Shown: positions 32,742 to 42,157, counted from the stretch's first letter. The stretch: DNA of 64,000 bases from Paracoccus sp. N5 (GCF_000371965.1 NZ_AQUO01000002.1:388001-452000); one strand, 5' to 3'. Notes: generated by a model not told the origin, from the letters alone. Made by a program: numbers and translations.

Positions 32742-34517
32742 ATGAGCGCCTATCGCAGCCACACCTGCGGCCAGCTGACGGCCGCCAATGCCGGTGAAAC
32801 CATCCGCCTGTCGGGCTGGGTCCACCGGGTCCGAGATCATGGCGGCGTGCTGTTCATCGACCTGCGCGACCATTACGGCATCACCCAGGTCATCGCCGAC
32901 AGCGACAGCCCGGCCTTTGCCGCGCTGGAAAGGCTGCGCGCCGAGACGGTGATCCGCATCGACGGCAAGGTCAAGCTGCGCGATGCGAGCCTGGTCAACC
33001 CCAAGCTGCCGACCGGCGAGATCGAGGTCTATGCCACCGGCATGGAGGTCCTGGGCGCCTCGGACGACCTGCCGCTGCCGGTCTTCGGCGACCAGGACTA
33101 TCCCGAGGAGACGCGGCTGGCCTATCGCTTCCTCGACCTGCGCCGCGAGAGCCTGCACAACAACATCATGCTGCGCTCGCAGGTGGTGCGCTCGATCCGG
33201 GGCCGCATGTGGGACCAGGGCTTCACCGAGTTCCAGACCCCGATCATCACCGCCTCCAGCCCCGAGGGCGCGCGCGACTTCCTGGTGCCCTCGCGCCTGC
33301 ATCCGGGCAAGTTCTACGCCCTGCCGCAGGCGCCGCAGCAGTTCAAGCAGCTGATCATGGTCGCGGGCTTCGACAAGTATTTCCAGATCGCGCCCTGCTT
33401 CCGCGACGAGGATCCGCGCGCCGACCGCTCGCCCACCGATTTCTACCAGCTCGACCTGGAGATGTCCTTCGTCGAGCAGGAGGATGTCTTTGCCGCCATC
33501 CAGCCGGTGATCCAGGGCCTGTTCGAGGAATTCGGCAACGGCCGTCCGGTCGATGCGAACTGGCCGCGCATCCCCTATGCCGAGGCGATGCTGAAATACG
33601 GCAGCGACAAGCCCGACCTGCGCAACCCGATCGAGATGCAGGTGGTCAGCGAGCATTTCCGCGGCTCGGGCTTCGCGATCTTCGCGAAACTCCTGGAACA
33701 GGAGGGCACCGAGGTGCGTGCCATTCCCGCGCCGACCGGCGGCTCGCGCAAGTTCGCCGACCGCATGAACGCCTTTGCGCAACAGCAGGGCCTGCCGGGC
33801 ATGGGCTATATCTTCTGGCGCAAGGCCGAGGATGGCTCGACCGAGGCCGCCGGTCCCATCGCCAAGGCGCTGGGTGCCGAAAAGACCGAGGCGATCCGCC
33901 TGCAACTGGGCCTGGGCGAGGGCGATGCCGCCTTCTTCCTGGGCGGCAAGCCCGAGGCTTTCGAGGCCGTCGCCGGCCGGGCCCGCAACGAGATCGGCCG
34001 CGAGCTGGGCCTGACCGACGAGCACCAGTTCAAATTCGCCTGGATCGTCGATTTCCCGATGTATGAGAAAGGCGATGACGGCAGGATCGACTTCTCGCAC
34101 AACCCGTTCTCGATGCCGCAGGGCGGTCTCGAGGCGCTGTCGGGCGATCCGCTGGCGGTCAAGGGCTATCAGTATGACCTGGCCTGCAATGGCTATGAGC
34201 TGATCTCGGGCGCGATCAGGAACCACAAGCCCGAGATCATGTTCAAGGCCTTCGAACTGGCCGGCTACGGCCGCGACGAGGTCGAAAAGCGCTTCGGCGG
34301 CATGGTCAAGGCCTTCCGCTATGGCGCGCCGCCGCACGGCGGCTGCGCGGCCGGCATCGACCGCATCGTCATGCTGCTGGCGGATGAGCAGAACATCCGC
34401 GAGGTCATCATGTTCCCGATGAACCAGCGCGCCGAGGACCTGATGATGGGCGCCCCCAGCGAGCCCACCAACGAGCAGCTGCGCGAATTGCGGCTGCGCG
34501 TGCTGCCGAAGGAATGA
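32742..34517 (+). CDS. aspS: Aspartate-tRNA ligase AspRS (bacterial type)
   Basis: Class II aminoacyl-tRNA synthetase of 591 residues. The N-terminal OB anticodon-binding domain (SGWVHRVRDHGGVLFIDLRD) is followed by the catalytic core with motif 2 (CFRDEDPRADRSPTDFYQLD), the bacterial GAD insertion (about residues 300-410), and motif 3 (GAPPHGGCAAGIDRIVMLL). Size and order are as expected. Many alphaproteobacterial AspRS also charge tRNA-Asn; I cannot tell by eye. The ATG at 32,742 follows AAGGGGAAAACT, a good ribosome-binding site. Confidence 0.95.
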   Translation: MSAYRSHTCGQLTAANAGETIRLSGWVHRVRDHGGVLFIDLRDHYGITQVIADSDSPAFAALERLRAETVIRIDGKVKLRDASLVNPKLPTGEIEVYATGMEVLGASDDLPLPVFGDQDYPEETRLAYRFLDLRRESLHNNIMLRSQVVRSIRGRMWDQGFTEFQTPIITASSPEGARDFLVPSRLHPGKFYALPQAPQQFKQLIMVAGFDKYFQIAPCFRDEDPRADRSPTDFYQLDLEMSFVEQEDVFAAIQPVIQGLFEEFGNGRPVDANWPRIPYAEAMLKYGSDKPDLRNPIEMQVVSEHFRGSGFAIFAKLLEQEGTEVRAIPAPTGGSRKFADRMNAFAQQQGLPGMGYIFWRKAEDGSTEAAGPIAKALGAEKTEAIRLQLGLGEGDAAFFLGGKPEAFEAVAGRARNEIGRELGLTDEHQFKFAWIVDFPMYEKGDDGRIDFSHNPFSMPQGGLEALSGDPLAVKGYQYDLACNGYELISGAIRNHKPEIMFKAFELAGYGRDEVEKRFGGMVKAFRYGAPPHGGCAAGIDRIVMLLADEQNIREVIMFPMNQRAEDLMMGAPSEPTNEQLRELRLRVLPKE

Positions 34518-34647
34518 CGGCTGCGGCCCGCGCCATGCGCGGGCTCTTGCCGCATCGCGGCATTTGAAGAAAGCGTGAACTGACCTTTGCCGCCGGCCGT
34601 GCCATAACCAGATCCGGGGGCGCGATCCCCGGCGATGGAAGGCACGC

Positions 34648-36015
34648 ATGAGCATTGGTTTTCCCGAGATGGCGGCGATCCGGCTGGGCTTCGGACTGTC
34701 GCCGCTGATGCCGCCGCCGGCCGATGCGGCGGCGGTCTTGACCGGCCCCGCTAATGCCGGCCCGGGCCCCGAGGCCATGACCACGGCCGAGGCCAGCCGC
34801 ATCGCCCGCACCTTCCGCGAGGGGATCAAGGCCCGCCGCGAAGGCCGGCCCGAACCGCCCGAGTCGATCGAGGCCAATCGCCAGCTTGGCACCTTGCAGG
34901 TCGATGACCTGCGCCGCCGGGTGATCCGTGCCGTGGACGACCCCATCGGCTTCGGCGAGCGGTTGGTGCAGTTCTGGTGCGACCATTTCACCGCGCGCTC
35001 GATCAACAAGGTCAATATCGGCCTTGGGCTGGCCTATCAGGACGAGGCGATCCGCCCGCATGTGAACGGCCGCTTCGAGGACATGCTCTTCGCCGCCGAG
35101 ACGCATCCGATGATGCTGATCTATCTCGACCAGGTGTCGAGCCGGGGCCCGAACTCGCCCTTCGTGAAGCGCCGGCCCGACCGCCGTTTCGGCCTGAACG
35201 AGAACCTGGCGCGCGAGGCGATGGAGCTGCACACGCTGGGCGTCGGCGCCCCCTACAGCCAGAAGGACGTGCGCCAGCTGGCCGAGCTGCTGACCGGGCT
35301 GACCTTTTCGCATGACGGGGGCTTCGCCTTCAAGCCGGCGCTCGCCGAGCCGGGGGCCGAGACGGTGCTGGGCAAGAGCTATGGCGGCAAGCGGCGCGGC
35401 GGGCTCGAGGACATCCGCGCCGCCTTCCGCGACCTCGCCCGCCGGCCCGCGACCGCGCATTACATCTCGCGCAAGCTGGCGGTGCATTTCGTCTCGGACA
35501 ATCCGCCGCGGGATCTGGTGCAGGCCATGGCCGATGTCTGGCGCGACACCAACGGCGACCTGCCGCAGGTCTATCGCGTGCTGGTGACGCATCCGGCGCT
35601 GACCCGGAACCTGCGCGCCAAGGTGCGCCAGCCCTTCGACCTGGTGGTGGCCGGGCTGCGCGCGCTGGGGGTGACGGGACAGCAGATCGCGGCGCTGGAC
35701 GAGCAGATGTTTCGCCGCGCGGTCTGGAACCACCTGCCGCTGATGGGCCAGCCCTGGAACCAGCCGAAGGGCCCGGACGGCTGGCCCGAGGAGGCCGAGG
35801 CCTGGATCGCGCCGCAGACCATGGCCGCGCGCATCAACTGGGCGCTGCGCATGCCGCGCCTGCTGCTGCCGGAGCTGCCCGACCCGCGCGAGATGCTGGT
35901 CTCGGCCTTCGGCGGCACGCAATCCGAGCAACTTTCCTGGGCGGTGCCCAAGGCCGAAAGCGCGGCCGAGGGCGTGGTGCTGATCCTCGCCTCGAGCGAT
36001 TTCAACCGGAGGTAG
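34648..36015 (+). CDS. DUF1800 domain-containing protein
   Basis: A 455-residue protein with the DUF1800 pattern: AAIRLGFGLSPLMPPPADA near the start, RLVQFWCDHFTARSINKV, LIYLDQVSSRGPNS, NENLAREAMELHTLGVGAPY and DVRQLAELLTGLTF, ending with ILASSDFNRR. Genes of this family almost always precede a DUF1501 gene, as here with a 3-bp gap. The two products are thought to act together; the function is not established. No signal peptide is evident, unlike its partner. Confidence 0.87.
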   Translation: MSIGFPEMAAIRLGFGLSPLMPPPADAAAVLTGPANAGPGPEAMTTAEASRIARTFREGIKARREGRPEPPESIEANRQLGTLQVDDLRRRVIRAVDDPIGFGERLVQFWCDHFTARSINKVNIGLGLAYQDEAIRPHVNGRFEDMLFAAETHPMMLIYLDQVSSRGPNSPFVKRRPDRRFGLNENLAREAMELHTLGVGAPYSQKDVRQLAELLTGLTFSHDGGFAFKPALAEPGAETVLGKSYGGKRRGGLEDIRAAFRDLARRPATAHYISRKLAVHFVSDNPPRDLVQAMADVWRDTNGDLPQVYRVLVTHPALTRNLRAKVRQPFDLVVAGLRALGVTGQQIAALDEQMFRRAVWNHLPLMGQPWNQPKGPDGWPEEAEAWIAPQTMAARINWALRMPRLLLPELPDPREMLVSAFGGTQSEQLSWAVPKAESAAEGVVLILASSDFNRR

Positions 36016-36018
36016 GCG

Positions 36019-37200
36019 ATGCTGCAACTGGACCGCAGGCTGTTTCTGAAAAGCGCGGCGCTGCTCGGCTGCTCGGCCGCGGCGCATCCCTTGATGAACA
36101 GCATGACCTTTGCCGCGCTGCCCTCGGACAACCGGCTGGTGGTGATCATCCTGCGCGGCGCCATGGACGGGCTGGACGCGATCCAGCCCTATGGCGACAC
36201 GATGCTGCGCAAGCTGCGCCGCGACCTGTCGCTGGGCCCCGATGCGGGGGCGCTGGACCTTGACGGCTTCTATGCGCTGCACCCGCGGCTGGGGCCGCTG
36301 CTGCCCCTGTGGCAAAAGGGCGAGCTGGCCTTTGCCCATGCCGTCTCGACCCCCTATCGCGACAAGCGCAGCCATTTCGACGGCCAGGACGTGCTGGAGG
36401 CCGGGACCGGCAATGACCTGCCGGTGGACCGGCGGCTGGGCGGCTGGCTGAACCGGCTGTTGCAGGCGGTGCCGGGGGCGAGCTCGGAAACCGCCTATGC
36501 GGTCGGGATCGAGCAGATGAAGATCCTGGAAGGCAAGGCCGCGCATATGGCCTGGGCGCCGCGCGCCGCGCTGAACCTGTCGCCGCAGGCGCAGCTGCTG
36601 CTGGAGCATATCTATCACGACGACCCGCTGTTCCGCGACGCCGCGCGCGATGCGGTGCAGATCGGCGCCGAGAGCCCGGCCATGGAAAAGACCACCGGCC
36701 CGACCGGCGACGCGCAGTCGCTGGCCGCCTTTGCCGCCAACCGGCTGAACGCCGAAAGCCGCATCGCCGCCTTCTCGATTCCGGGCTGGGACAGCCACGC
36801 CAATCAGGCGCCGGTGATCGGGCGCGGCTTCGACCGGCTCGCCGCCGCGATCCTGGCGCTGCGCGACGGCCTGGGCGCGAACTGGCAGCGCACCACCGTG
36901 CTGGCGATGACCGAATTCGGCCGCACCGTGCGCGAGAACGGCTCGGGCGGCACGGACCACGGCACCGGCGGCGCGCTGATCATGGCCGGCGGTGCGATCA
37001 AGGGCGGGCGCGCCTATGGCGACTGGCCCGGTCTGGGCGAGGGCCAGCTTTACGCCGGCCGCGACCTGATGCCCCTGCGCGACATCCGCGCCTATGCCGC
37101 CTGGGCCATGCGCGGGCTTTTCGGGCTCGAGCCCGGGGTGCTGGAGCGCGCCGTGTTTCCGGGGCTTGACCTTGGCGGCGATCCGGGGATGCTCGCCTGA
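36019..37200 (+). CDS. DUF1501 domain-containing protein, probable Tat substrate
   Basis: A 393-residue protein. Its N-terminus LDRRLFLKSAALLGCSAAAH has a twin-arginine R-R-x-F-L-K motif and a hydrophobic run, so Tat export is likely. The DUF1501 domain (alkaline-phosphatase-like fold) shows LVVIILRGAMDGLDAI near residue 40, FAHAVSTPYRDKRSHFDGQD, SIPGWDSHANQ and AMTEFGRTVRENGSGGTDHG, which carry likely metal-binding Asp/His residues. A sulfatase or phosphatase-like reaction is possible but unproven. It forms an operon with the DUF1800 gene. Confidence 0.87.
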   Translation: MLQLDRRLFLKSAALLGCSAAAHPLMNSMTFAALPSDNRLVVIILRGAMDGLDAIQPYGDTMLRKLRRDLSLGPDAGALDLDGFYALHPRLGPLLPLWQKGELAFAHAVSTPYRDKRSHFDGQDVLEAGTGNDLPVDRRLGGWLNRLLQAVPGASSETAYAVGIEQMKILEGKAAHMAWAPRAALNLSPQAQLLLEHIYHDDPLFRDAARDAVQIGAESPAMEKTTGPTGDAQSLAAFAANRLNAESRIAAFSIPGWDSHANQAPVIGRGFDRLAAAILALRDGLGANWQRTTVLAMTEFGRTVRENGSGGTDHGTGGALIMAGGAIKGGRAYGDWPGLGEGQLYAGRDLMPLRDIRAYAAWAMRGLFGLEPGVLERAVFPGLDLGGDPGMLA

Positions 37201-37218
37201 ACCTTCAGGGAGAGCAGC

Positions 37219-37902
37219 ATGGCAGAGCGTCCGACCGGCCCCGCCGTCACCGGCTTCGTCCCGCCGCCCGCCCCCGGGCCGGAGCGGATCGAGGGCCGGT
37301 TCGTCACCCTGGAACGGCTGGACCCGGCGCGCCATGCCGAGGATCTGTTCGCGGCCAACCAAGGCCAGGACTGGGTCTGGGACTATCTCGGCTATGGCCC
37401 CTTCGCCGAACTGGAGGCCTATCGCGCCTGGCAGGCGGGCATGGCGGAAAGCCGCGACCCGTTCTTCTATGCCCTGCGCGACCGCGCCGGCGGCAAGGTG
37501 GGCGGGCTCGCCTCGTTCCTGCGCATCGACGCGCGCAATGGCGTGATCGAGATCGGCCATATCGAGATCGCTCCGCCGATGCAGCAGACCCCCGCCGCGA
37601 CCGAGGCGATTTCGCTGATGATCGGCTGGGCCTTCGGCGCCGGCTATCGCCGGGTCGAGTGGAAATGCGACGCGCTGAACGCGCCGTCGCGTCGCGCCGC
37701 CCTGCGCTATGGCTTCAGCTTCGAGGGCATCTTCCGCCAGCACATGATCTATAAGGGCCGCAACCGCGACACCGCCTGGTTTGCCATCATCGACCGCGAC
37801 TGGCCGCGTCTGGCCCGGGCGCATGCGGACTGGCTCGCGCCCGGGAACTTCGACGACAAGGGCGGCCAGCGCCAAAGCCTGTCGGCGCTGACGGCCCGGT
37901 GA
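37219..37902 (+). CDS. GNAT-family N-acetyltransferase (RimJ/RimL-like)
   Basis: A 227-residue protein with GRFVTLERLDPARHAEDLF at the start, FYALRDRAGGKVGGLASFLR, IEIGHIEIAPPMQQTPAATE and WKCDALNAPSRRAALRYGF, the acetyl-CoA-binding and motif-B regions of the RimJ/RimL-type GNAT subgroup. Function may be protein N-terminal or small-molecule acetylation. It is preceded by AGGGAGAGCAGC and lies 18 bp after DUF1501. It is convergent with the EmrB gene. Confidence 0.85.
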   Translation: MAERPTGPAVTGFVPPPAPGPERIEGRFVTLERLDPARHAEDLFAANQGQDWVWDYLGYGPFAELEAYRAWQAGMAESRDPFFYALRDRAGGKVGGLASFLRIDARNGVIEIGHIEIAPPMQQTPAATEAISLMIGWAFGAGYRRVEWKCDALNAPSRRAALRYGFSFEGIFRQHMIYKGRNRDTAWFAIIDRDWPRLARAHADWLAPGNFDDKGGQRQSLSALTAR

Positions 37903-37909
37903 CGCGGGC

Positions 37910-39502
37910 TCAGTGACCGCCGCCGCCGCCCGCGCCGGCTTGCGGCTTTTCCACGAACAGCAGCAACAGCGCCAGCGCGGCGAAAACCCCGGTCAGCAGC
38001 ACGAAAATGTCGGCCAGCGACATCACCACCGCCTGCAGCTGCGCCATGCCCGAGATGCTGGCCAGCGCCGCGGTCTCGGCCGCCTCGCCCAAGGATGAAT
38101 AGGCCTGCTCCAGCATGCCGATGGCGCCGGTCGCGGCCTGGTTGCCGGGATGCACGCTTTCGGCGATGCGGGCATAGTGGAAATCCTCGCGGTTGCGCAG
38201 GATCGTGTTGATCAGCGCCAGCCCGACCGCGCCGCCCAGGTTGCGGGTCAGGTTGAACAGGCCCGAGGCGTTCTTGACCTTCTCGGGCGGCAGCATGCCA
38301 AGCGCGATGTTCGACACCGGCACCATGCAGATCATCAGTGACACCCCGCGCAGGATCTGCGGCAGGAAGATCTCCCAATAATCCCAGTCCTCGGTCAGCC
38401 CGGCCATCATCCAGCAGCTGAGCGAGAACAGCGCGAAGCCCGCCCCCATCATCAGCCGCGGGTCCAGCTTCTGCGACAGCCGCCCGGCGACGGGCGCGGT
38501 CAGAAACATCGAGATGCCCGAGACCATCATCGCCTCGCCGATCTGCAGCGAGTTGTAGCCGCGGACCCCCGACAGGTAGACCGGGAAGATGTAGATCAGC
38601 CCGTAAAGCCCGATGCCAAGGCCGAAGGAAAACACCGAGCCCATGGCGAAGTTGCGGTCGGCAAAGGCTTCCAGCCGCACGATGGGCTCATCGGCGGTGA
38701 AGGCGCGCCAGAAGAACAGGAAGCCCCCGGCCAGCATCACCCCGGTCATGGCGACGATGCCCTCGTCCGCGAACCAGTCGTCGCCGGCGCCTTCCTCGAG
38801 CACGTATTCCATCGCGCCCAGCAGCAGCGCCAGCCCCAGGAAGCCCCACCAGTCGAAGCGCTGGAACAGGCTCAGCTCCGGCTTGTCGAAGTCGATCAGC
38901 AGAAAGGCCGCCGTGGTGACGATGACGCCCGGCACCACGTTGATGAAGAACAGCCAGTGCCAGCTGAGATATTCGGTCAGATAGCCGCCCAGCGTCGGCC
39001 CGATGGTCGGCGCCAGCGTCGCCACCAGCCCGATCATGGGCGAGACGATATGCATCTTGGAGCGCGGAAAGATCGTATAGGCGCAGGCAAAGACCGTCGG
39101 GATCATCGCCCCGCCGACGAAGCCCTGCAAGGCGCGCCAGACAATCATCTCGGACATCGAGTTCGACAGCCCGCAAAGCAGGCTCATCAGCGTGAAGCCG
39201 CCCGAGGAGATGGTGAAGACCCAGCGCGTCGACAGCATCCGCGACAGATAGCCCGACAGCGGGATCATGATGACCTCGGCGATCAGGTATGAGGTCTGGA
39301 TCCAAGGGATCTCGTCGCTGGATGCGGCCAGCCCGGCCTGGATCTCGGACAGCGAGGCCGAGACGATCTGGATGTCCAGGATCGCCATGAACATGCCCAG
39401 CACCATCAGCATGAAGGTGACCAGGCGGCGCGGGTCGATGCGGTCGGGATCCGGCGCGGGCAGGGCGCCCGGCAGGGTCGCGGCCGGGCTGGCGGCGGCC
39501 AT
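37910..39502 (-). CDS. emrB: DHA2-family MFS drug efflux permease (EmrB-like)
   Basis: A 530-residue, 14-helix major facilitator. LMVLGMFMAILDIQIVSASL is the first helix with the conserved aspartate, and PWIQTSYLIAEVIMIPLSGY and FSGYL-like segments follow; GRLSQKLDPR and FNLTRNLGGAVGLAL are typical of DHA2 pumps. It ends in a glycine-rich, histidine-ending tail (GAGGGGGH). With EmrA and an outer-membrane channel it should export hydrophobic toxic compounds by proton exchange. Its start lies 3 bp after emrA's stop. The TetR gene upstream of emrA is the likely regulator. Confidence 0.92.
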   Translation of the reverse strand: MAAASPAATLPGALPAPDPDRIDPRRLVTFMLMVLGMFMAILDIQIVSASLSEIQAGLAASSDEIPWIQTSYLIAEVIMIPLSGYLSRMLSTRWVFTISSGGFTLMSLLCGLSNSMSEMIVWRALQGFVGGAMIPTVFACAYTIFPRSKMHIVSPMIGLVATLAPTIGPTLGGYLTEYLSWHWLFFINVVPGVIVTTAAFLLIDFDKPELSLFQRFDWWGFLGLALLLGAMEYVLEEGAGDDWFADEGIVAMTGVMLAGGFLFFWRAFTADEPIVRLEAFADRNFAMGSVFSFGLGIGLYGLIYIFPVYLSGVRGYNSLQIGEAMMVSGISMFLTAPVAGRLSQKLDPRLMMGAGFALFSLSCWMMAGLTEDWDYWEIFLPQILRGVSLMICMVPVSNIALGMLPPEKVKNASGLFNLTRNLGGAVGLALINTILRNREDFHYARIAESVHPGNQAATGAIGMLEQAYSSLGEAAETAALASISGMAQLQAVVMSLADIFVLLTGVFAALALLLLFVEKPQAGAGGGGGH

Positions 39503-39505
39503 GGC

Positions 39506-40690
39506 CTAGCCCCGCATGCCGGGGGCGCCGGAGTCCAGCGCGCTGGTCGCGGCCGCGCCGGGTTCGACCCGGGCCGGGTTGGCGGCGGGGGTGGGCATCA
39601 GCGGCCGATCCTCGCCGGTGCGAGTGTCGACCTCGACCACGACGGACATGCCGGGGCGCAGCGGCAGGCGGGTGCGGTCCTGGTCGTCGATGCGGATGCG
39701 CACCGGCACGCGCTGCACGACCTTGGTGAAATTGCCGGTGGCGTTCGACGAGGGCAGCAGGCTGAACACCTGGCCGGTGCCGGCGGTCAGGCTTTCCACC
39801 GTGCCGTGCAGCACCGCATCGGGCCAGGCATCGACGCGGATCTGGACGCTGCTGCCGGGGCGAATACCGGCGATCTGCGTCTCCTTGAAGTTCGCGCCGA
39901 CATAAAGGTTCTCGACCGGGACCAGCGTGCCGATGCGCGAGCCCGGCGCGACATAGGAGCCGACCTCGATCTGGCGCTCGGTCAGGATGCCGGCGAAGGG
40001 CGCGCGGATCTGGGTGAAGTCCAGGTCGCGCTGCGCCTGGCGCAGCCCGGTGCGGGCGGCGCGGACCTGGAGTTTCGCGCTGTCGGCTTCGGCGTTCAGC
40101 ACCGCCAGCTGCGCCTCGGCCTGCGCCAGCGCCGCCCTGGCGCTTTCGACCTGGGCGGCGGCGGATTTGGCGCTGGCCTCGGCCGAATCCAGCGCGGCCT
40201 GGGTGCCGACCGAGGTGGTCTTCAGCTCGCGCGCCCGGCGATAGGCCTTTTGCGCGCCGTCATTGGTGGCCTGGGCGGCGGCCAGCGCGGCCTCGGCCTG
40301 CTGGATGCCGGCCCGGCCGGCGGTGATCTGCGCCTCGAGCTGGCGGGTCGCGCTTTCGGCGCTCGCCAGCGTATTGGCGGCGTTTTCCAGCGCCAGCTGG
40401 TAATCCTGCGGGTCGATGCGGGCGATCACCTGGCCCTTGGCCACCGGGGCGTTGGGCGCGACCAGGATCTCGGCGATATAGCCGGTGTCGCGGGCCTGCA
40501 GCATCACCAGGTCGGCCTGCAGATAGGCGTCGTCGGTTTCCTGGTGAAAGCGGCCATGGGTGAACCAGCGAAAGCCCTCGTAGCCGACCACGGCCAGCAC
40601 CAGCAGGGCGACGATGCCCAGGATGCGCTTGGCCTTGCCGGATTTCGGCTTGCTCGCGGGGGCCGGGGGGGCGTCGGGGGTCGAAGTCAT
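39506..40690 (-). CDS. emrA: EmrA-like periplasmic adaptor (HlyD/MFP family)
   Basis: A 394-residue adaptor. An inner-membrane helix (RILGIVALLVLAVVGYEGF) precedes the barrel-sandwich motif (FHQETDDAYLQADLVMLQAR, then GYIAEILVAPNAPVAKGQVI), a long coiled-coil hairpin (about residues 110-220) and the C-terminal beta-barrel (VENLYVGANFKETQIAGIRP). It bridges EmrB to an outer-membrane factor, which is not in the window. The ATG at 40,688-40,690 is chosen because the upstream open frame runs through the operator palindrome. The operon promoter presumably lies at 40,700-40,800. Confidence 0.92.
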   Translation of the reverse strand: MTSTPDAPPAPASKPKSGKAKRILGIVALLVLAVVGYEGFRWFTHGRFHQETDDAYLQADLVMLQARDTGYIAEILVAPNAPVAKGQVIARIDPQDYQLALENAANTLASAESATRQLEAQITAGRAGIQQAEAALAAAQATNDGAQKAYRRARELKTTSVGTQAALDSAEASAKSAAAQVESARAALAQAEAQLAVLNAEADSAKLQVRAARTGLRQAQRDLDFTQIRAPFAGILTERQIEVGSYVAPGSRIGTLVPVENLYVGANFKETQIAGIRPGSSVQIRVDAWPDAVLHGTVESLTAGTGQVFSLLPSSNATGNFTKVVQRVPVRIRIDDQDRTRLPLRPGMSVVVEVDTRTGEDRPLMPTPAANPARVEPGAAATSALDSGAPGMRG

Positions 40691-40774
40691 CACTGGGCCT
40701 TTCGGAACGCAAGCCGCCGTTGCGCGCGGACCCGGCATGGCATGGGGGCGAGTCGGGCTGTCGGCTGCGGCTCC

Positions 40775-40807
40775 ATACCATTGACCGAACGGTTCGGTCA
40801 ATGGTAT
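40775..40807. promoter_or_regulatory. 33-bp perfect palindrome, probable TetR operator
   Basis: Sixteen bases ATACCATTGACCGAAC and their exact complement flank one central G. The palindrome lies in the 191-bp divergent region between emrA and the TetR-family gene. Its length, symmetry and place are those expected of an operator bound by two TetR-family dimers, and the core GACCGAACGGTTCGGTC resembles sites of AcrR/TetR-type regulators. Confidence 0.85.
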
Positions 40808-40881
40808 CCGGGGGCGTCGGTGGGCTGGACCGCGCTGCCGGCGGCGGCGTAATCTGCCGCGCAACCCGTCAGGAGGCAGGC

Positions 40882-41529
40882 TTGAACGATCCCGTCAGCA
40901 CCGGCTGCGACTGCGACCCGCGCGCGGGCGTCGAGGACAATCCCAAGCGCCGCCAGATCCTGGACGGCGCGCGGCGGATGTTCCTGTCGCAGGGGTTCGA
41001 GGGCGCCTCGATGCAGGACGTCGCCCGGGCGGCGGGGGTCTCAAAGGGCACGCTCTACGTCTATTTCGACAGCAAGGAGGCGATGTTCGAGGCCCTGGTC
41101 CTGCACGAATGCGGCCGGCTGCAACGCACGATCCGCGAGCTGGGCAGCGGCAAGGGCGCAGTCGAGGACGAGCTGCGCCAGATTGCCCGCACCATGATCG
41201 ACACGCTGCTGCAGGGCGAGGTCCTGGCCGCGATGCGCATGATGATCGGCGCGGGCGAGAAGTTCCCCGACCTCGCACGCCGCATCTATCGCGCCGGCCC
41301 GATGCATTCGATCGAGACCCTGGCGGAGTATTTCCAGGGCCGCGTGGCGCGCGGCGACCTGGCGATCCCCGACTGCACCGAGGCCGGCGCGGAATTCGTC
41401 GACCTGGTGCTGGCCGGGTTGCAGCGCCGGGCGCTGTTGATGATGGACCCGCTGGAGCCCGCGCAGATCGACCGCTTCGTCCAGCGCCGCGTCGCGCGCT
41501 TCCTCGCGGTCTATGCCCCGCCGGGCTGA
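40882..41529 (+). CDS. TetR/AcrR-family transcriptional regulator
   Basis: A 215-residue repressor. The N-terminal helix-turn-helix reads RRQILDGARRMFLSQGFEGA, SMQDVARAAGVSKGTLYVYF and DSKEAMFEALV, the standard TetR DNA-binding domain, followed by a helical ligand domain (TetR_C type). A TTG start at 40,882 lies five bases after AGGAGG and is preferred; an in-frame ATG at 40,801 would fall within the operator palindrome and has no ribosome-binding site. The N-terminus TGCDCDPRAG is unusual in carrying two cysteines. It probably represses emrAB and itself. Confidence 0.87.
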   Translation: MNDPVSTGCDCDPRAGVEDNPKRRQILDGARRMFLSQGFEGASMQDVARAAGVSKGTLYVYFDSKEAMFEALVLHECGRLQRTIRELGSGKGAVEDELRQIARTMIDTLLQGEVLAAMRMMIGAGEKFPDLARRIYRAGPMHSIETLAEYFQGRVARGDLAIPDCTEAGAEFVDLVLAGLQRRALLMMDPLEPAQIDRFVQRRVARFLAVYAPPG

Positions 41530-41843
41530 GTCTGCCTTCGGCAGGCCCAGCGGCTCGGGCAATCGACGGAGGCGGTCGAGGACGAGCCCGACCCGGCAAA
41601 GCTGGGCAGGCGGCGGCAGACCGGACATGCGGATCGGGCCATCGCGCAGCACTGCATGGCCGGCGAGCAGGGCGCTGCCATGCCGAGCCCTGAATCTCCG
41701 CCGGCCCCGCCTTGCAGCCACGCGGAAGCGAGCAGTTCCATTGCCAGGCCCCGCATCATTCCGGCGGCAGGCGTCCAGTTCCTCGGCCAAGGGGAACTCG
41801 CTCGCGCGGTGGGCGCGGGCCATGGCGCCCGGCCGCAGATCCA
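41530..41843. other. 314-bp stretch without recognisable gene
   Basis: Between the TetR stop and the first recognisable pseudogene remnant I see open frames on both strands but none with a known protein pattern, start signal or consistent direction. The stretch is probably further decayed DNA belonging to the pseudogene block downstream. Confidence 0.5.
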
Positions 41844-42140
41844 CACCTCCATTCGGTGCGCCCGAAGCCGCTGATCCCGCGCGACAACGTCGGCATCGAC
41901 GAGCGCACCGAGGCGCCCGGCGCGATCCCGCGCGCGCCCCGACCGCGCGGATGTGGCCCGCGCCTTGGCCGCGGCACGGGCGGCAGGGGCTGCGGGCATT
42001 GGCGTGGCCTTTCCGCATTCCTGCCGCGACCCGAGAACGAGCGCGCGGTGGCGGCGATGCTCGCCGAGACGGCGCCCGAGAGCACCTCGGCGGATGTGGC
42101 GCGACCGCCCGACGCCGATGGAGCGGATGCGCATCCTCGA
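41844..42140 (+). pseudogene. Remnant of hydantoinase A / 5-oxoprolinase (HyuA-like)
   Basis: Pieces in two frames read, in family order, HLHSVRPKPLIPRDNVGIDE + RTEAPG (41,844 on), then ARALAAARAAGAAGIGVAFP + HS (from about 41,953), then PENERAVAAMLAETAPES (from about 42,030). In intact HyuA proteins these blocks form one continuous stretch (D-L-R-F-R-R-P-x-P-L-V-P-R ... E-R-x-d-a-x-G ... H-S-x-x-x-P-x-H-E). At least two frameshifts separate them and both ends of the gene are missing, so it is non-functional. Confidence 0.68.
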
Positions 42141-42157
42141 CCCCCGGCCCGACGCCG

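Noticed and set aside
34408..37875. An open frame of about 1,155 codons on the minus strand through DUF1800, DUF1501 and the GNAT gene
   Set aside because: Same reason: the plus-strand genes show clear protein families and ribosome-binding sites, while this frame does not resemble any protein.
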